A DNA stretch of 64,000 bases from Idiomarina tyrosinivorans (GCF_003987475.1 NZ_PIQH01000003.1:124001-188000), one strand, 5' to 3'. Shown: positions 9,852-19,672, counted from the first letter of the stretch. Made by a program: numbers and translations. The notes: a model not told the origin generated them from the letters alone.

Positions 9852-10238
9852 ATGCAACATAATGAAAAATTTCTGCAGCTCGTTAACCGCTTAAAGCCTC
9901 TAGTTCAGGAATGGCCAGAAGCGGATATTGATGGATTTCGGCGTCAGTATCCTAACGGTTTAGTGGTTGATGTGCGCGAAGACCGCGAGTGGGATGCTGG
10001 CCGTGTCCCCGGCGCTGAACACATGGCACGCGGCGTGCTGGAACGCGATATCGAGAACCAGGTAAGCGATCCAAACGTACCCATTCTGCTGTATTGCGGA
10101 GGAGGCTACCGGTCTATTTTAGCTGCCGCATCGTTGCAGCAAATGGGCTATCGTAATGTTTGGTCGCTAGCTGGTGGTTATCGGAGTTGGAGCCAGCAGA
10201 ACAGTGGCATAGAACGAGCGTCAAGCGAGAAGGAATAA
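9852..10238 (+). CDS. rhodanese-like domain protein
   Basis: A 128-residue single rhodanese domain with no signal peptide. The active-site loop CGGGYR puts the catalytic Cys at residue 82 and Arg at 87, and the upstream VVDVREDREWDAGRVPGAEH block (residues 38-57) is the usual rhodanese CH2A-like region. Such proteins carry sulfane sulfur as a cysteine persulfide; the acceptor is unknown. The next gene, yaaA, begins 3 bp after its stop, suggesting co-expression. The loop composition (GGGY) is that of small single-domain sulfurtransferases rather than of GlpE. Confidence 0.85.
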   Translation: MQHNEKFLQLVNRLKPLVQEWPEADIDGFRRQYPNGLVVDVREDREWDAGRVPGAEHMARGVLERDIENQVSDPNVPILLYCGGGYRSILAAASLQQMGYRNVWSLAGGYRSWSQQNSGIERASSEKE

Positions 10239-10241
10239 ATC

Positions 10242-11018
10242 ATGTTAGCAGTGGTTTCGCCAGCGAAAAACTTGGACTACGAATCGGATACTCCTGCCGT
10301 TAAGGCATCGCAACCACGGTGGTTAGATCGCGCTGAGCGATTGGTTGAAATTTGCCGTAAGATGTCGCCGCAAGAGCTCGGCTCGTTGATGAAAATCAGT
10401 GATAAATTAGCGGGCCTTAATGCAGCGCGGTTCGAACAATGGCAAAGGCCTTTTACCGGCGATAATGCGCGTCCGGCATTATTTGCGTTTAACGGCGATG
10501 TATACGCGGGTTTAGAAGCGAGTAGCTTAAGTGCCGACGAAATTGACTACGCGCAGAGCCACCTGCGAATTCTGTCGGGTCTTTACGGCGTATTGCGACC
10601 GCTAGATTTAATGCAACCTTACCGGTTAGAGATGGGAACCAAGCTGGAAAACCCAGCAGGCAAAAACCTTTATGATTATTGGGGCGACAGTATAGCCAAA
10701 GCACTGAATGAAGATATGCAAGAAGCGGACACGCAGCTGCTCATTAATCTTGCCTCGAACGAGTATTTTTCAGCGGTCGACACCAAGGTGCTGAAAGGCG
10801 ATATCATAACTCCCGTATTCAAAGATGAGAAAAACGGTAAATATAAAATTATCAGTTTTTATGCGAAGAAAGCGCGGGGTATGATGGCGCGCTTTATCTT
10901 GAACGAAAAACCACGTTCAGTGTCTGACTTAAAGCAGTTTGACACTGCCGGCTACCAATTTAATGAAGCTGCCTCAGAGGGCAATACATTGGTATTTCAT
11001 CGTAAAGAGAACGCGTAG
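10242..11018 (+). CDS. yaaA: peroxide stress protein YaaA
   Basis: A 258-residue cytoplasmic protein that matches YaaA (formerly DUF328) over its whole length. It opens with the family motif [12 protein letters not shown] and has the conserved central [21 protein letters not shown] block (near residues 108-128) and a basic [10 protein letters not shown] segment near the C-terminus. In E. coli YaaA lowers intracellular unincorporated iron during peroxide stress and binds DNA. The ATG is 3 bp after the rhodanese gene. No OxyR site was identified upstream. Confidence 0.93.
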   Translation: MLAVVSPAKNLDYESDTPAVKASQPRWLDRAERLVEICRKMSPQELGSLMKISDKLAGLNAARFEQWQRPFTGDNARPALFAFNGDVYAGLEASSLSADEIDYAQSHLRILSGLYGVLRPLDLMQPYRLEMGTKLENPAGKNLYDYWGDSIAKALNEDMQEADTQLLINLASNEYFSAVDTKVLKGDIITPVFKDEKNGKYKIISFYAKKARGMMARFILNEKPRSVSDLKQFDTAGYQFNEAASEGNTLVFHRKENA

Positions 11019-11042
11019 AGCGCGGTGAATAGGAGATTTTCG

Positions 11043-11942
11043 ATGAGTGAACAACCACAGCAACCTAACGACGACTACAGCGAACAGCGCTCGGGCAATC
11101 GCGGCACTATATGGGGCGTTGTCATTATTCTAGTGCTGGCCGCAGCGGCCGCTGTTTGGTGGTTTGTCAATCAGGATGCGGAACCAAAAGCGCCTGCAAA
11201 AACGACGATGGAAATACCGCAACAGCCACAGGAAAAGACCGTGGAGCCAGAGCCTGAACCTGAGCCGCAAGCGCCAGCGATGGAAGAAGCAAGCACCGAT
11301 GAAGATGATCAGACGGCAATGGCAGCAGAACCCGAACCGGAACCAGAAGTGGTATTACCGGAATTGGGTGAAAGCACACCGACCGTATTGCAACGTTTAG
11401 ATACCAGCGACATGAACATTCAGCCATTGAAGAGTTCGCAGTTAATTCGCGATGCAGTGGTGTTGGTCGACAACTTACGCAATGGCTTAGTGGTACGTGA
11501 CCGTACCATTGTGCAGCGTCCTGAAGGCCGCTTTAGTGTAGTTGAAGTAGACGATAAATTGTATATTGATGAAGTCAGTTATCACCGCTATGACACCCTT
11601 GTCGATTGGTTTGTCAGTTTAGATCCGCAAGCGTTGGTCGATAACTTAGATTACTTCTATCCACTCGTTGAAGAAGCCTACGGTGATATTGGCTACCCAG
11701 ACAAGCCTTTCACTGAGTCGTTGCTAGAAGCGATTAACGTATTGTTGGACACACCAGTGCCAGACTCGCTGGTGGAAGTGAAAGACGACCAAGTGATGTA
11801 CACCTATGCCGACCCTGCGTTAGAAGCATTGCCGCCTGCGCAAAAACAATTGTTGCGTATGGGCCCAGCAAATATTCAACGGGTGAAAAAGCAGTTGCGC
11901 AACATTAAAGCCGCGCTGCAACAAAGTGAGGTCAGTCAGTGA
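11043..11942 (+). CDS. DUF3014 domain membrane-anchored protein
   Basis: A 299-residue protein from the ATG at 11043, which is preceded by AGGAGA at 11031-11036; an in-frame GTG at 11025 is less likely because it lies upstream of that site. A short acidic and polar N-terminus leads into one membrane span, then a low-complexity linker with runs of Pro-Glu repeats, then a globular periplasmic domain that matches DUF3014. No enzymatic motif is evident. The gene ends in a GTGA overlap with the acyltransferase start, so translation is probably coupled. Function is unknown. Confidence 0.8.
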   Translation: MSEQPQQPNDDYSEQRSGNRGTIWGVVIILVLAAAAAVWWFVNQDAEPKAPAKTTMEIPQQPQEKTVEPEPEPEPQAPAMEEASTDEDDQTAMAAEPEPEPEVVLPELGESTPTVLQRLDTSDMNIQPLKSSQLIRDAVVLVDNLRNGLVVRDRTIVQRPEGRFSVVEVDDKLYIDEVSYHRYDTLVDWFVSLDPQALVDNLDYFYPLVEEAYGDIGYPDKPFTESLLEAINVLLDTPVPDSLVEVKDDQVMYTYADPALEALPPAQKQLLRMGPANIQRVKKQLRNIKAALQQSEVSQ

Positions 11943-12550
11943 TAGACGACAAGCAAGTCGATACTATTCCAGCCGACGTGGTGGGCAAAATGCCACGTCG
12001 TGAAAGCCGTTTTTTACGTTGGTTGGGGCGCGTCGGAATGCGTCTGATGGGCGGTTGGAAAATTAACGGTGAACTCCCCAACGTGAAAAAAGCCATTATC
12101 CCTGTAGCGCCACATTCCTCAAATTGGGATTTCCCGATCGGGGTGTTTGTGATGTTTGCGCTGGGTATGAAGCTGAATTACTTTGGCAAAAAAAGCCTTT
12201 TTCGGTTTCCGCTTAATGGCTTGATGCGAAAATTGGGAGGGATCCCCATTGATCGCAGTGCCGCCAATGGCGTGGTTCAACAAATGGTTGAGCAATTCAA
12301 AAAGCAACCAGAATTGGTGTTGGTGATTGCCCCTGAAGGCACTCGTAAAAAAGTGAATGAGTGGAAAAAAGGCTTCATTCATATTGCTCAACAAGCTCGC
12401 GTGCCAGTCGTTCCGGTGGTCATGGACTATGCGCGCAAGGTTATTGATATCGGTCCTGCGATAATGATTGGCCACGATATCGAGGTTGAGTTGAAACGAG
12501 TGAAAGGCTTTTTCTCTCACGCGGTAGGGAAAAATCCGGAGTATTGTTAA
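11939..12550 (+). CDS. lysophospholipid acyltransferase-family protein (PlsC-like)
   Basis: A 203-residue protein with the PlsC-type HX4D catalytic motif (His59 to Asp64, sequence HSSNWD) and the EGTR substrate-binding motif at residues 133-136. It resembles the short 1-acyl-glycerol-3-phosphate acyltransferase-like proteins of unknown acceptor rather than housekeeping PlsC, which is longer. It probably acts at the inner face of the inner membrane. The GTG start overlaps the TGA of the DUF3014 gene by 4 bp, and its own stop overlaps the next start (TAATG), so three genes form a tightly coupled unit. Confidence 0.8.
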   Translation: MIDDKQVDTIPADVVGKMPRRESRFLRWLGRVGMRLMGGWKINGELPNVKKAIIPVAPHSSNWDFPIGVFVMFALGMKLNYFGKKSLFRFPLNGLMRKLGGIPIDRSAANGVVQQMVEQFKKQPELVLVIAPEGTRKKVNEWKKGFIHIAQQARVPVVPVVMDYARKVIDIGPAIMIGHDIEVELKRVKGFFSHAVGKNPEYC

Positions 12551-13194
12551 TGCGACATCTGCTGCGTAATCTCGTCTGCGCTGTTTTGCTGTTAAGTTTC
12601 ACTGGCGCCACAGTGGCTGCGGAATTTTGGCAGAGTGATTGGCAAATTCCTGAAAAATGGGCCACTAAGCAGTTACTCATTCGCCCTATCACCGAAGCCG
12701 ACAGCCAAGCGTTGTATTACACCTACATGGACGCTCAGCAAGCCTTATACCAGCAATTGGGTTGGAGCTGGCCGTCGGCAAAAACCTCCATTGAGCAAAA
12801 TCAGTCGATGGTGCGTTACCATCTTAGCCAGTGGCAAGATAAATCGGCATTTACCTATGTGGTGATTATCCCACAAACGTCTCGAATAATCGGCATGCTT
12901 TACATGGTACCGGTTCTGGATAGCCATGAATCGTCGCCGGGGATAGATACCGAACATTTTAATGCCGAGGTGAGTTGGTGGCTCACCCCGTCCGCCTACG
13001 ATGACGGCCTACAAAATCTTTTCTTCACCCAATTATTGAAATGGCTACACAAAGATTGGCCGTGGCAACAAATTTTACTGCCAGTATCTGACCACAACGC
13101 GCCAACCCTGACATTGTTGCAGGACAGTGTGGCACGGGCGTTAGGTCACGACCAAGATCTGCAACAGCGGTTTTTCGCCCTGACCTTAAACTAG
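12550..13194 (+). CDS. GNAT-fold protein with an N-terminal signal sequence
   Basis: From the ATG at 12550 (overlapping the previous stop as TAATG) this is a 214-residue protein. Residues 1-24 form a typical Sec signal peptide: basic start, hydrophobic core and a V-A-A cleavage site. The rest resembles RimJ/RimL-type GNAT acetyltransferases, with the LLIRPITEADSQALYYTYMD opening and a core beta-strand pair around the VIIPQTSRIIGMLYM segment. Acetyl-CoA is not normally available in the periplasm, so an exported GNAT domain is odd. It may be a degenerate or membrane-tethered member, or a non-acetylating binding protein. Assignment to GNAT is moderately sure. Confidence 0.6.
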   Translation: MRHLLRNLVCAVLLLSFTGATVAAEFWQSDWQIPEKWATKQLLIRPITEADSQALYYTYMDAQQALYQQLGWSWPSAKTSIEQNQSMVRYHLSQWQDKSAFTYVVIIPQTSRIIGMLYMVPVLDSHESSPGIDTEHFNAEVSWWLTPSAYDDGLQNLFFTQLLKWLHKDWPWQQILLPVSDHNAPTLTLLQDSVARALGHDQDLQQRFFALTLN

Positions 13195-13228
13195 CGTTGG
13201 TGAAGCTACTGCCTATTTTGCCGAGTTG

Positions 13229-13237
13229 TGCTATGAT
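13229..13237 (+). promoter_or_regulatory. extended -10 promoter candidate for ribH-nusB-thiL-pgpA
   Basis: TGC followed by TATGAT gives an extended -10 element 46 bp before the ribH start. No good -35 is seen at the right spacing, as is common for extended -10 promoters. Confidence 0.45.
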
Positions 13238-13282
13238 CGCGCACAATTTTGACGCGTAATTAAGTAAAATTAAGGACACACC

Positions 13283-13747
13283 ATGAACCTGATTGAAGGT
13301 GGTATTGCCGCGAAAGGCAAAAAGTTTGCGATCGTTGTCGCTCGCTTTAATCACTTTGTCGTCGATAGCCTGCAAGAGGGCGCAGTGGCGACATTAAAGC
13401 AATACGGTCAGGTTAACGATGATGACATCACCGTCGTTAAAGTACCGGGTGCCTATGAAATGCCAGTCGCTGCCAAGCGTTTGGCAGCATCAGGTGAATA
13501 TGATGCCATTATTGCCATTGGTGCAGTCATCCGCGGTGGTACGCCGCATTTTGAATTTGTTGCCGGTGAATGCAACAGTGGGCTTGGTCGCGTAGCCACC
13601 GAATATGGTCTCCCAGTTGCCTTCGGTGTGATCACCGTCGACAGTATTGAACAAGCGATTGAGCGCAGCGGTACTAAAGCTGGCAATAAGGGTGCTGAAG
13701 CTGCCCTCAGCGCATTGGAAATGGTTAACGTGTTGGAGCAACTGTGA
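13283..13747 (+). CDS. ribH: 6,7-dimethyl-8-ribityllumazine synthase
   Basis: A 154-residue enzyme of riboflavin synthesis that condenses 5-amino-6-ribitylaminouracil with dihydroxybutanone phosphate. The signature [11 protein letters not shown] lies at residues 80-90 and includes the catalytic His89; the RFN substrate-binding segment is at 21-23. Length is normal for the homopentameric or icosahedral enzyme. It is first in a ribH-nusB-thiL-pgpA operon, an order widely conserved in gammaproteobacteria. No FMN riboswitch was seen in the 88 bp before it. Its TGA overlaps the nusB GTG by 4 bp. Confidence 0.95.
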   Translation: MNLIEGGIAAKGKKFAIVVARFNHFVVDSLQEGAVATLKQYGQVNDDDITVVKVPGAYEMPVAAKRLAASGEYDAIIAIGAVIRGGTPHFEFVAGECNSGLGRVATEYGLPVAFGVITVDSIEQAIERSGTKAGNKGAEAALSALEMVNVLEQL

Positions 13748-14178
13748 ATAACAGCACAATGAAACCAGCGGCTCGTCGCCGCGCCCGCAAGCTAGCGGTA
13801 CAAGCAATTTACTCTTGGCAGCTGTCAGGCAACACGCTCAGTGACATCGAAGCGCAGTTTCTTACCGACAACGATGTCAGCAAAATTGATGTCGACTATT
13901 TCCTCGATTTAGTGCGCGGCGTAGGTAGTTATGCCACGTCATTAGATGAGGCTATGGCACCGTTTGTTGACCGGCCGCTGAAAGATCTTGATCACGTAGA
14001 GCGTGCTGTTCTGCGCATTGCTTGCTACGAATTACGTGAACGCGTTGATGTGCCGTACAAAGTGGCGATTAACGAAGCAATCGAGCTAGCAAAATCGTTC
14101 GGTGCTGACGACAGCCACCGTTTTGTAAATGGCGTATTAGACAAAGCGGTTGACACACTTCGCCCAGCCCGCCAATAG
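13744..14178 (+). CDS. nusB: transcription antitermination factor NusB
   Basis: A 144-residue all-helical RNA-binding protein. The N-terminal [17 protein letters not shown] segment (residues 9-25) is the NusB arginine-rich region that binds boxA RNA, and the C-terminal [10 protein letters not shown] segment is conserved. With NusE (S10) it assembles the antitermination complex on rRNA operons. The GTG start at 13744 overlaps the ribH stop by 4 bp, so translation is likely coupled. thiL follows after 11 bp. Confidence 0.95.
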   Translation: MNNSTMKPAARRRARKLAVQAIYSWQLSGNTLSDIEAQFLTDNDVSKIDVDYFLDLVRGVGSYATSLDEAMAPFVDRPLKDLDHVERAVLRIACYELRERVDVPYKVAINEAIELAKSFGADDSHRFVNGVLDKAVDTLRPARQ

Positions 14179-14189
14179 CGGTTGTTAGC

Positions 14190-15173
14190 GTGGACGAATT
14201 CAACCTCATTGACGCGTTTTTTGCGCGCCATCAATCGCGCCGTCGCGATGTCGTTATCGGCATCGGCGATGACGGCGCGGTAGTACAGCCTGCTGCCGAA
14301 CATGAATTGGTGATCGCCACCGACACTATGGTTGAAGGTGTTCACTTTGATAGCACCACTCCTCCCCGCGCTTTAGGGCATAAAATTGCCGCGGTAAATA
14401 TCAGCGATCTTGCCGCTATGGGTGCCGAGCCCAGTTGGTTGACGCTAGCGCTGACACTGCCCCGAGTTGATCGAGATTGGTTGGAAGAATTTTCCGCCGG
14501 GCTGTTTGAAATTGCCGACTATTACCACTGCGCACTAGTTGGTGGCGACACCACTCGCGGCCCATTAACTCTCACCGTCACCGCTCAAGGGCAATTGCCC
14601 AAGGGCAAGGCCATTAGCCGCGGTAAAGCAAAGCCGGGCGACTGGATTTATGTCAGTGGTGACCTAGGTGATGCTGGGCTCGGTTTAGCGGTGTCGCAGC
14701 AGCGCGTTGAAGTAGCGTCTCGGCATTTGAAGCGGGTTTACGATAAACTGCACTACCCAATGCCACGAGTGGCCCTAGGGCAAGCCTTACGAGGCATTGC
14801 AAGCGCCTGTATCGACGTTTCAGACGGCTTGTTAGCCGATCTTGGGCAAATCCTAAAGCAATCGAATTGCGCTGCTCAGGTGCAAATTGACAAGCTGCCA
14901 CTATCGCTCGCACTCACCGAAACTCTGGAAGCCGAGGATGCGCTGCGTTATGCGCTTACCAGCGGCGACGATTATGAACTGTGCTTTACCTTACCCGAGC
15001 AACACCGCGGCCAACTAGAAACACGCATCGCTCATACCGCCATCAAACCGGTGTGTATTGGCCAAGTGGTGGGCGGTGACAAAGGCAAAATTCGCTTGCG
15101 TGATGGTGCTGACGAGTGGCAGTTTGCGGCGGCGGTGCAACCCGGCTATAACCATTTTAACGACAACGACTGA
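14190..15173 (+). CDS. thiL: thiamine-monophosphate kinase
   Basis: A 327-residue ATP-dependent kinase that converts thiamine monophosphate to thiamine pyrophosphate, the last step of the pathway. The IGDDGAVV motif (residues 25-32), the later VGGDTTRG motif and the DVSDGL motif are the metal and nucleotide binding sites of the PurM/ThiL superfamily. The start is GTG at 14190, consistent with the operon spacing. The product provides TPP for Dxs, whose gene is just downstream on the opposite strand. No TPP riboswitch was recognised. Confidence 0.95.
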   Translation: MDEFNLIDAFFARHQSRRRDVVIGIGDDGAVVQPAAEHELVIATDTMVEGVHFDSTTPPRALGHKIAAVNISDLAAMGAEPSWLTLALTLPRVDRDWLEEFSAGLFEIADYYHCALVGGDTTRGPLTLTVTAQGQLPKGKAISRGKAKPGDWIYVSGDLGDAGLGLAVSQQRVEVASRHLKRVYDKLHYPMPRVALGQALRGIASACIDVSDGLLADLGQILKQSNCAAQVQIDKLPLSLALTETLEAEDALRYALTSGDDYELCFTLPEQHRGQLETRIAHTAIKPVCIGQVVGGDKGKIRLRDGADEWQFAAAVQPGYNHFNDND

Positions 15174-15175
15174 CG

Positions 15176-15658
15176 ATGAATTTAGCCTATAACTTAACTT
15201 GGAAAAATCCACTGCACTGGCTTGCTATCGGCTTTGGCTCTGGGTTGCTACCTAAGGCGCCAGGCACATTCGGTACCGTTGCGGCTATTCCGATTGTGCT
15301 GCTAATGCACGCCTATTTGTCCCCGACGCTTTATCTACTCGTGCTGTTGTTAATGACGTTGGCGGGTGTGGCTATTTGTGCAATGACCGCGAAACATATG
15401 GGCGTGCATGACCATCCTGCCATCGTCTGGGATGAAATCGTTGGCTATGCCATTGCCATGTTTGCTTTGCCGGCTAGCTGGCCGTGGCTGCTCGCGGCGT
15501 TTGTGTTATTCCGCTTTTTTGATATCCGTAAGCCATTACTGATCGGGTGGTGCGATCGTCGCTTACATGGCGGCTGGGGCATTATGATGGATGATGTGGT
15601 GGCGGGTATGGTTAGTGCCGTTATCTTGCAAGTGGTTGCTTGGCAAGTCGGTGCCTAA
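15176..15658 (+). CDS. pgpA: phosphatidylglycerophosphatase A
   Basis: A 160-residue membrane enzyme that removes the phosphate from phosphatidylglycerophosphate to make phosphatidylglycerol. It shows the PgpA features: the GFGSGLLPKAPGTFGT block (residues 18-33), the VWDEIVGYAIAMFALP segment with acidic residues for metal binding, and FDIRKP near residue 119. Four hydrophobic segments are predicted. The ATG follows thiL by only 2 bp, and it is the last gene of the ribH-nusB-thiL-pgpA operon. It is convergent with dxs, with no clear terminator in the 37 bp between. Confidence 0.93.
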   Translation: MNLAYNLTWKNPLHWLAIGFGSGLLPKAPGTFGTVAAIPIVLLMHAYLSPTLYLLVLLLMTLAGVAICAMTAKHMGVHDHPAIVWDEIVGYAIAMFALPASWPWLLAAFVLFRFFDIRKPLLIGWCDRRLHGGWGIMMDDVVAGMVSAVILQVVAWQVGA

Positions 15659-15695
15659 ACCGACACCGAGCTGATAAATCGCCAACAACGATCGA

Positions 15696-17561
15696 CTAGC
15701 GACCGAAGCGCTGCTGAATTTGTGCCAAAATGCCTGCGCTATCCAAGCCTAGGTCGGCACGAACCTCCGCTTGTGAACCATGCTTAATAAATTGGTCCGG
15801 TAGCCCAATGGTCAATATTTGTGGCTGAGTCTTCGCGTTAGCCGCAAAGTATTCTAGCACGGCACTCCCCGCTCCCCCTTGAATCACGTTTTCTTCTATC
15901 GTGACAAATTGCGAGTGGCTGTCACCTAAGCGCGCTAGCATCTCGCTATCAAGCGGCTTCACAAAACGCATATCTACTACGGTGGCATCCAATTGTTCTG
16001 CTGCTTGCATGACTTCTGGCAGTAACGTACCGAAGTTGAGTAACGCGATTGTTTTGCCTTCACGCACGAGCTTGGCTTTACCTAACTCGACCTGCTCGGT
16101 AATGGCGCCGAGCGCCACACCAGTACCATTGCCGCGCGGATAGCGCACCGCTGCTGGCTGTTTGGCGTAGTAAGCGGTGGTCAGTAAACGACGACATTCA
16201 GCTTCATCGCTTGGCGCCATCACCAACATATTTGGAATACAACGCAAGTAGCTAAGGTCGAACGCTCCTTGGTGCGTTGGGCCATCAGCACCAACGATGC
16301 CGGCACGGTCGATCGCGAACACTACCGGCAAGTTTTGCAACGCGACATCGTGAATTAACTGGTCATAGCCACGTTGCAAAAAGGTCGAATAAATCGCCAC
16401 GACTGGGCGTTTCCCGGCAATGGCAAAACCTGCCGCCAAGGTAACCGCATGTTGTTCGGCAATCGCCACGTCGAAATATTGTGCGGGGTAGCGCTTAGAA
16501 AACTCGACCATGCCCGAACCCTCACGCATGGCTGGGGTAATGGCCATTAACTCACTATCGCGTTCCGCCATTTCACAAAGCCATTGTCCAAAAATCGCCG
16601 AATAGGAGGGGGTTGCCGATGGCTTTGACGGTAATTCGTGAATATCCGGATTGAACTTTGGTACCCCGTGATAGCCGATAGGATCATTCTCTGCCGGGGT
16701 ATAACCTTTGCCTTTTTGGGTAACAATATGGAGTAGTTGCGGGCCATTCATTTCGCGCATATTGGCCAGCGTGCGTACCAAACTCTCGACGTCATGGCCG
16801 TCAATGGGGCCAATATAGTTAAAGCCCAACTCTTCGAAAATAGTGCCTGGCGCTACCATGCCCTTCATGTGCTCTTCGGCGCGGCTGGCTAGGTGTTTGA
16901 CATGCGGCATGCCACTTAATAGCTTTTTCCCGCCTTCGCGCAGCGAGGTATAAAACTTACCCGATAGTAGGCGGGCAAAATGTTGGTTTAGCGCACCAAC
17001 ATTTTCTGAAATCGACATATCGTTGTCGTTCAGGATAACCAACATATTCGGTTTGATATCGCCAGCATGGTTCATCGCTTCAAACGCCATTCCTGCTGTC
17101 ATTGCGCCATCGCCAATCACGGCGACCACCTTTTCTGGATCAGGGCGCTGCTGCGCCGCTACCGCCATACCTAATGCGGCACTGATAGAGGTGCTGGAGT
17201 GGCCTACACAAAGGGTGTCGTAAGGACTTTCTTCGCGCCATGGGAAGGGGTGCAGGCCGTCTTTTTGGCGAATGCTTTGCAACTGGTGCTTGCGCCCAGT
17301 AAGAATTTTATGAGGATAGGCTTGGTGACCAACATCCCACACTAACTGGTCTTTCGGCGTTTGATAGACATAGTGCAGCGCCACCGTCAGCTCCACGGTG
17401 CCTAACCCTGACGCTAAATGGCCACTGCTTTGGCTGACCGACTGCAACAGGAACTCGCGTACCTCGTCACACAGTTTCGGTAGTTGCTGTGGCTGCAGAC
17501 GACGCAAGTCATCTGGGCTATCAATCGTATCCAGTAATGGGTAATGTTTTTCTGCGGTCAT
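15696..17561 (-). CDS. dxs: 1-deoxy-D-xylulose-5-phosphate synthase
   Basis: A 621-residue TPP-dependent enzyme that joins pyruvate and glyceraldehyde 3-phosphate in the first step of the MEP isoprenoid pathway. The TPP-binding motif [15 protein letters not shown] lies around residues 151-165 and the transketolase-type pyrimidine domain with the [15 protein letters not shown] segment follows in the middle third, with a C-terminal transketolase domain. It is co-directional with ispA (4 bp upstream) and xseB, the standard xseB-ispA-dxs operon. Confidence 0.96.
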   Translation of the reverse strand: MTAEKHYPLLDTIDSPDDLRRLQPQQLPKLCDEVREFLLQSVSQSSGHLASGLGTVELTVALHYVYQTPKDQLVWDVGHQAYPHKILTGRKHQLQSIRQKDGLHPFPWREESPYDTLCVGHSSTSISAALGMAVAAQQRPDPEKVVAVIGDGAMTAGMAFEAMNHAGDIKPNMLVILNDNDMSISENVGALNQHFARLLSGKFYTSLREGGKKLLSGMPHVKHLASRAEEHMKGMVAPGTIFEELGFNYIGPIDGHDVESLVRTLANMREMNGPQLLHIVTQKGKGYTPAENDPIGYHGVPKFNPDIHELPSKPSATPSYSAIFGQWLCEMAERDSELMAITPAMREGSGMVEFSKRYPAQYFDVAIAEQHAVTLAAGFAIAGKRPVVAIYSTFLQRGYDQLIHDVALQNLPVVFAIDRAGIVGADGPTHQGAFDLSYLRCIPNMLVMAPSDEAECRRLLTTAYYAKQPAAVRYPRGNGTGVALGAITEQVELGKAKLVREGKTIALLNFGTLLPEVMQAAEQLDATVVDMRFVKPLDSEMLARLGDSHSQFVTIEENVIQGGAGSAVLEYFAANAKTQPQILTIGLPDQFIKHGSQAEVRADLGLDSAGILAQIQQRFGR

Positions 17562-17565
17562 GTAA

Positions 17566-18456
17566 TCAATGATCCCGATTTAACAGGACGTTGGCAAGTT
17601 GTTCTAGTCGATCGGTATTGTAAGGGATTGCGGCCAGTGAATGTAGCGCTTTCTGGTGTAAATCTTGAATTCGTTGTTGAGCGCCACTCAGTCCTAGCAA
17701 TTTTACATAGGTGGCTTTATCGGCGGCTAGGTCTGAACCTTGCGGTTTACCCAGTACTTCGGTGGAGGCGGTCACATCGAGGACGTCATCTTGCACTTGA
17801 AAGCCCAGCCCTAAGGCATCGGCAAACTGGTCAAAGGCTTCGCGGTATTGCTGTACGTCTTCGGTACCGCAGAGCACGCCTAGTTGTACCGCAGCACGAA
17901 TCAGAGCGCCGGTCTTTTTACGGTGTAACTGCGCTAACGCTGCTTCATCAATCACTTGCCCCGTTGCGGCCAAATCTAGCGCCTGGCCGCCACACATCCC
18001 TAGGTCGCCAGAGGCGCTTGCCAATGCCTGCACCATTTGCAGTTGCTGGGTAGCAGATACTTGCCAGCCATGTTGGCTATCACTGAGTAATTCGAACGCC
18101 AAGGTTTGTAAGGCGTCGCCGGCTAAAATCGCGGTGGCCTCGTCAAAGGCTTTGTGACAGGTGGGTTGGCCACGACGTAGGTCATCATCATCCATCGCTG
18201 GCAGGTCATCGTGAATTAGTGAGTAAGCGTGGATGGCTTCAACCGCTGCTGCGGCGCGCAAAGCATCATCAGCGGCACCCTGGCAGGCCTCGGCAACGCT
18301 CATGGTAAGGTACGGCCGCACCCGTTTTCCGCCGAGCAGTAAGCCATGCTGCATGGCTTTTTGCAACTGTGCTGTAGCAGGACGACGACGCAAGTAATCT
18401 TGTAAAAACGCGTCTAGTTGCTGGCGCACATTCGCGGTCAGATCATTGACAGTCAC
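17566..18456 (-). CDS. ispA: (2E,6E)-farnesyl diphosphate synthase
   Basis: A 296-residue prenyltransferase that builds geranyl and farnesyl diphosphate. The first aspartate-rich motif ([15 protein letters not shown], residues 82-96) and the second (QVQDDVLD, near 220) bind the magnesium-diphosphate. The spacing between the two aspartates of the first motif is that of type II bacterial enzymes. The ATG overlaps the xseB stop by 4 bp. The product feeds undecaprenyl, quinone and haem O side-chain synthesis. Confidence 0.95.
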   Translation of the reverse strand: MTVNDLTANVRQQLDAFLQDYLRRRPATAQLQKAMQHGLLLGGKRVRPYLTMSVAEACQGAADDALRAAAAVEAIHAYSLIHDDLPAMDDDDLRRGQPTCHKAFDEATAILAGDALQTLAFELLSDSQHGWQVSATQQLQMVQALASASGDLGMCGGQALDLAATGQVIDEAALAQLHRKKTGALIRAAVQLGVLCGTEDVQQYREAFDQFADALGLGFQVQDDVLDVTASTEVLGKPQGSDLAADKATYVKLLGLSGAQQRIQDLHQKALHSLAAIPYNTDRLEQLANVLLNRDH

Positions 18457-18710
18457 GCAGGCGTCTCGCCGTTGTCGTTGTTGGGTTGTGCAAAGTCGGC
18501 GAGCTGCTCGTCACCGTTCTGGTTGAGCAATTGCTGCACTTTTTGCTCTGCCGCTTGTAGTTGTTGTTGCGACAGGCGCGACAGTTTGACGGCTTGCTCG
18601 AACTTTTCCAACGCTTGTTCTAACGGCAGTTCGCCTTGCTCAAGATCGTGTACGATGGCTTCGAGTTGTTGTAGCGCTTGTTCAAATGAAGGATTTTTGC
18701 CCGCACTCAT
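18453..18710 (-). CDS. xseB: exodeoxyribonuclease VII small subunit
   Basis: An 85-residue, helical, Glu/Gln-rich protein that matches XseB over its length; the SFEQALQQLEAIVHDLEQGELPLE core (residues 8-31, in two parts) is diagnostic. It binds XseA to form exonuclease VII, which degrades single-stranded DNA. First gene of the xseB-ispA-dxs operon, overlapping ispA by 4 bp. The tail beyond residue 65 is Q-rich and variable, as usual. Confidence 0.92.
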   Translation of the reverse strand: MSAGKNPSFEQALQQLEAIVHDLEQGELPLEQALEKFEQAVKLSRLSQQQLQAAEQKVQQLLNQNGDEQLADFAQPNNDNGETPA

Positions 18711-18815
18711 AGAGTTTGCCTACTAGTTATTTGGCGCTCAAATTAACCTAGAAGCGAGAAAGGGTCAAATTCCCTCGTAAAGAATTCGCGCTTGGCGCCG
18801 ATGTTATTAGACACA

Positions 18816-18838
18816 GTGACAAAGACAATGCTTGTCAC
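18816..18838. repeat. 7-bp perfect inverted repeat between xseB and pomA
   Basis: GTGACAA and TTGTCAC flank a 9-base spacer in the 192 bp between the divergent xseB and pomA genes. It may be a regulator site; no factor can be named. No sigma-28 or sigma-54 promoter was recognised in this interval. Confidence 0.35.
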
Positions 18839-18902
18839 CGACTTTGTGATGATTAAGAATAGCTGAGAAAGAACGTAACTTGCTATGGTGGAGGAAAGCT
18901 GA

Positions 18903-19667
18903 GTGGATATAGCAACACTGGTTGGCATCTTAGGTGCCATCGGCCTAGTCGTTGTCTCTATGGTATTAGGTGGAGACCTCGGACTATTTATCAACATCCC
19001 CTCAATCTTCATCGTATTTGGCGGTTCGATTTTTATTACCCTTTCTAACTTTACCCTGTCGCAATTTTTGAACGCCGGTAAGGTCGCGGTAAAAGCCTTC
19101 GTATTCAAAATCGAACATCCGCAAGAGCTGATCGATAAAGCCGTAGAAATGGCAGACTCTGCGCGCAAGGGCGGTTTTCTGGCGCTTGAAGAGGCAGAAA
19201 TTCCTAATAACTTTTTCCGTAAAGGTATCGACATGTTGGTCGATGGTCACGACGCTGACGTTGTTCGCCAAACCCTGAATAAAGACATTCAAATGAGTTA
19301 TGCGCGGCACGAAGAAGGCGCACGGATTTTTAAAATTATGAGTGATATCGCTCCGGCGATGGGGATGATCGGTACCCTGATCGGCCTGGTTGCGATGCTC
19401 TCGAACATGGACGATCCAAAAGCAATCGGCCCAGCCATGGCGGTAGCCTTGTTGACCACCCTCTATGGTGCCTTTATTGCTAACGTCATTTGTATTCCCG
19501 TGGCGAATAAATTAATCCTTCGCGCAGATCAAGAAAAACTCAACCAAAACCTGATTTTGGATGCCATTCTCGGTATTCAAGACGGTCAAAACCCACGCGT
19601 GATCGACGGTTTATTACGTAACTATCTGGCAGAATCAAAACGCGCTGATGCGGGTGATGACGAGTAA
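18903..19667 (+). CDS. pomA: flagellar motor stator protein PomA (MotA family)
   Basis: A 254-residue stator subunit with four membrane spans (two near residues 5-50, two near 145-205) and a cytoplasmic loop that contacts FliG. The sequence opening DIATLVGILGAIGLVV and the SDIAPAMGMIGTLIGLVAML segment are typical of PomA, the sodium-driven form, rather than the proton-driven MotA of enterics; ion choice is inference. The start is GTG at 18903 with GGTGGAGGA just upstream. pomB follows after 5 bp. Confidence 0.9.
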   Translation: MDIATLVGILGAIGLVVVSMVLGGDLGLFINIPSIFIVFGGSIFITLSNFTLSQFLNAGKVAVKAFVFKIEHPQELIDKAVEMADSARKGGFLALEEAEIPNNFFRKGIDMLVDGHDADVVRQTLNKDIQMSYARHEEGARIFKIMSDIAPAMGMIGTLIGLVAMLSNMDDPKAIGPAMAVALLTTLYGAFIANVICIPVANKLILRADQEKLNQNLILDAILGIQDGQNPRVIDGLLRNYLAESKRADAGDDE

Positions 19668-19672
19668 CGCTT

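Noticed and set aside
13195-13282. FMN riboswitch before ribH
   Set aside because: The 88 bp contain no RFN-element motifs; only an extended -10 promoter is seen.
17544-18053. 169-codon open frame antisense to dxs and ispA
   Set aside because: It is Arg-rich shadow coding opposite well-recognised genes.
18743-19234. 163-codon open frame antisense to pomA
   Set aside because: No family features; pomA is clear on the other strand.
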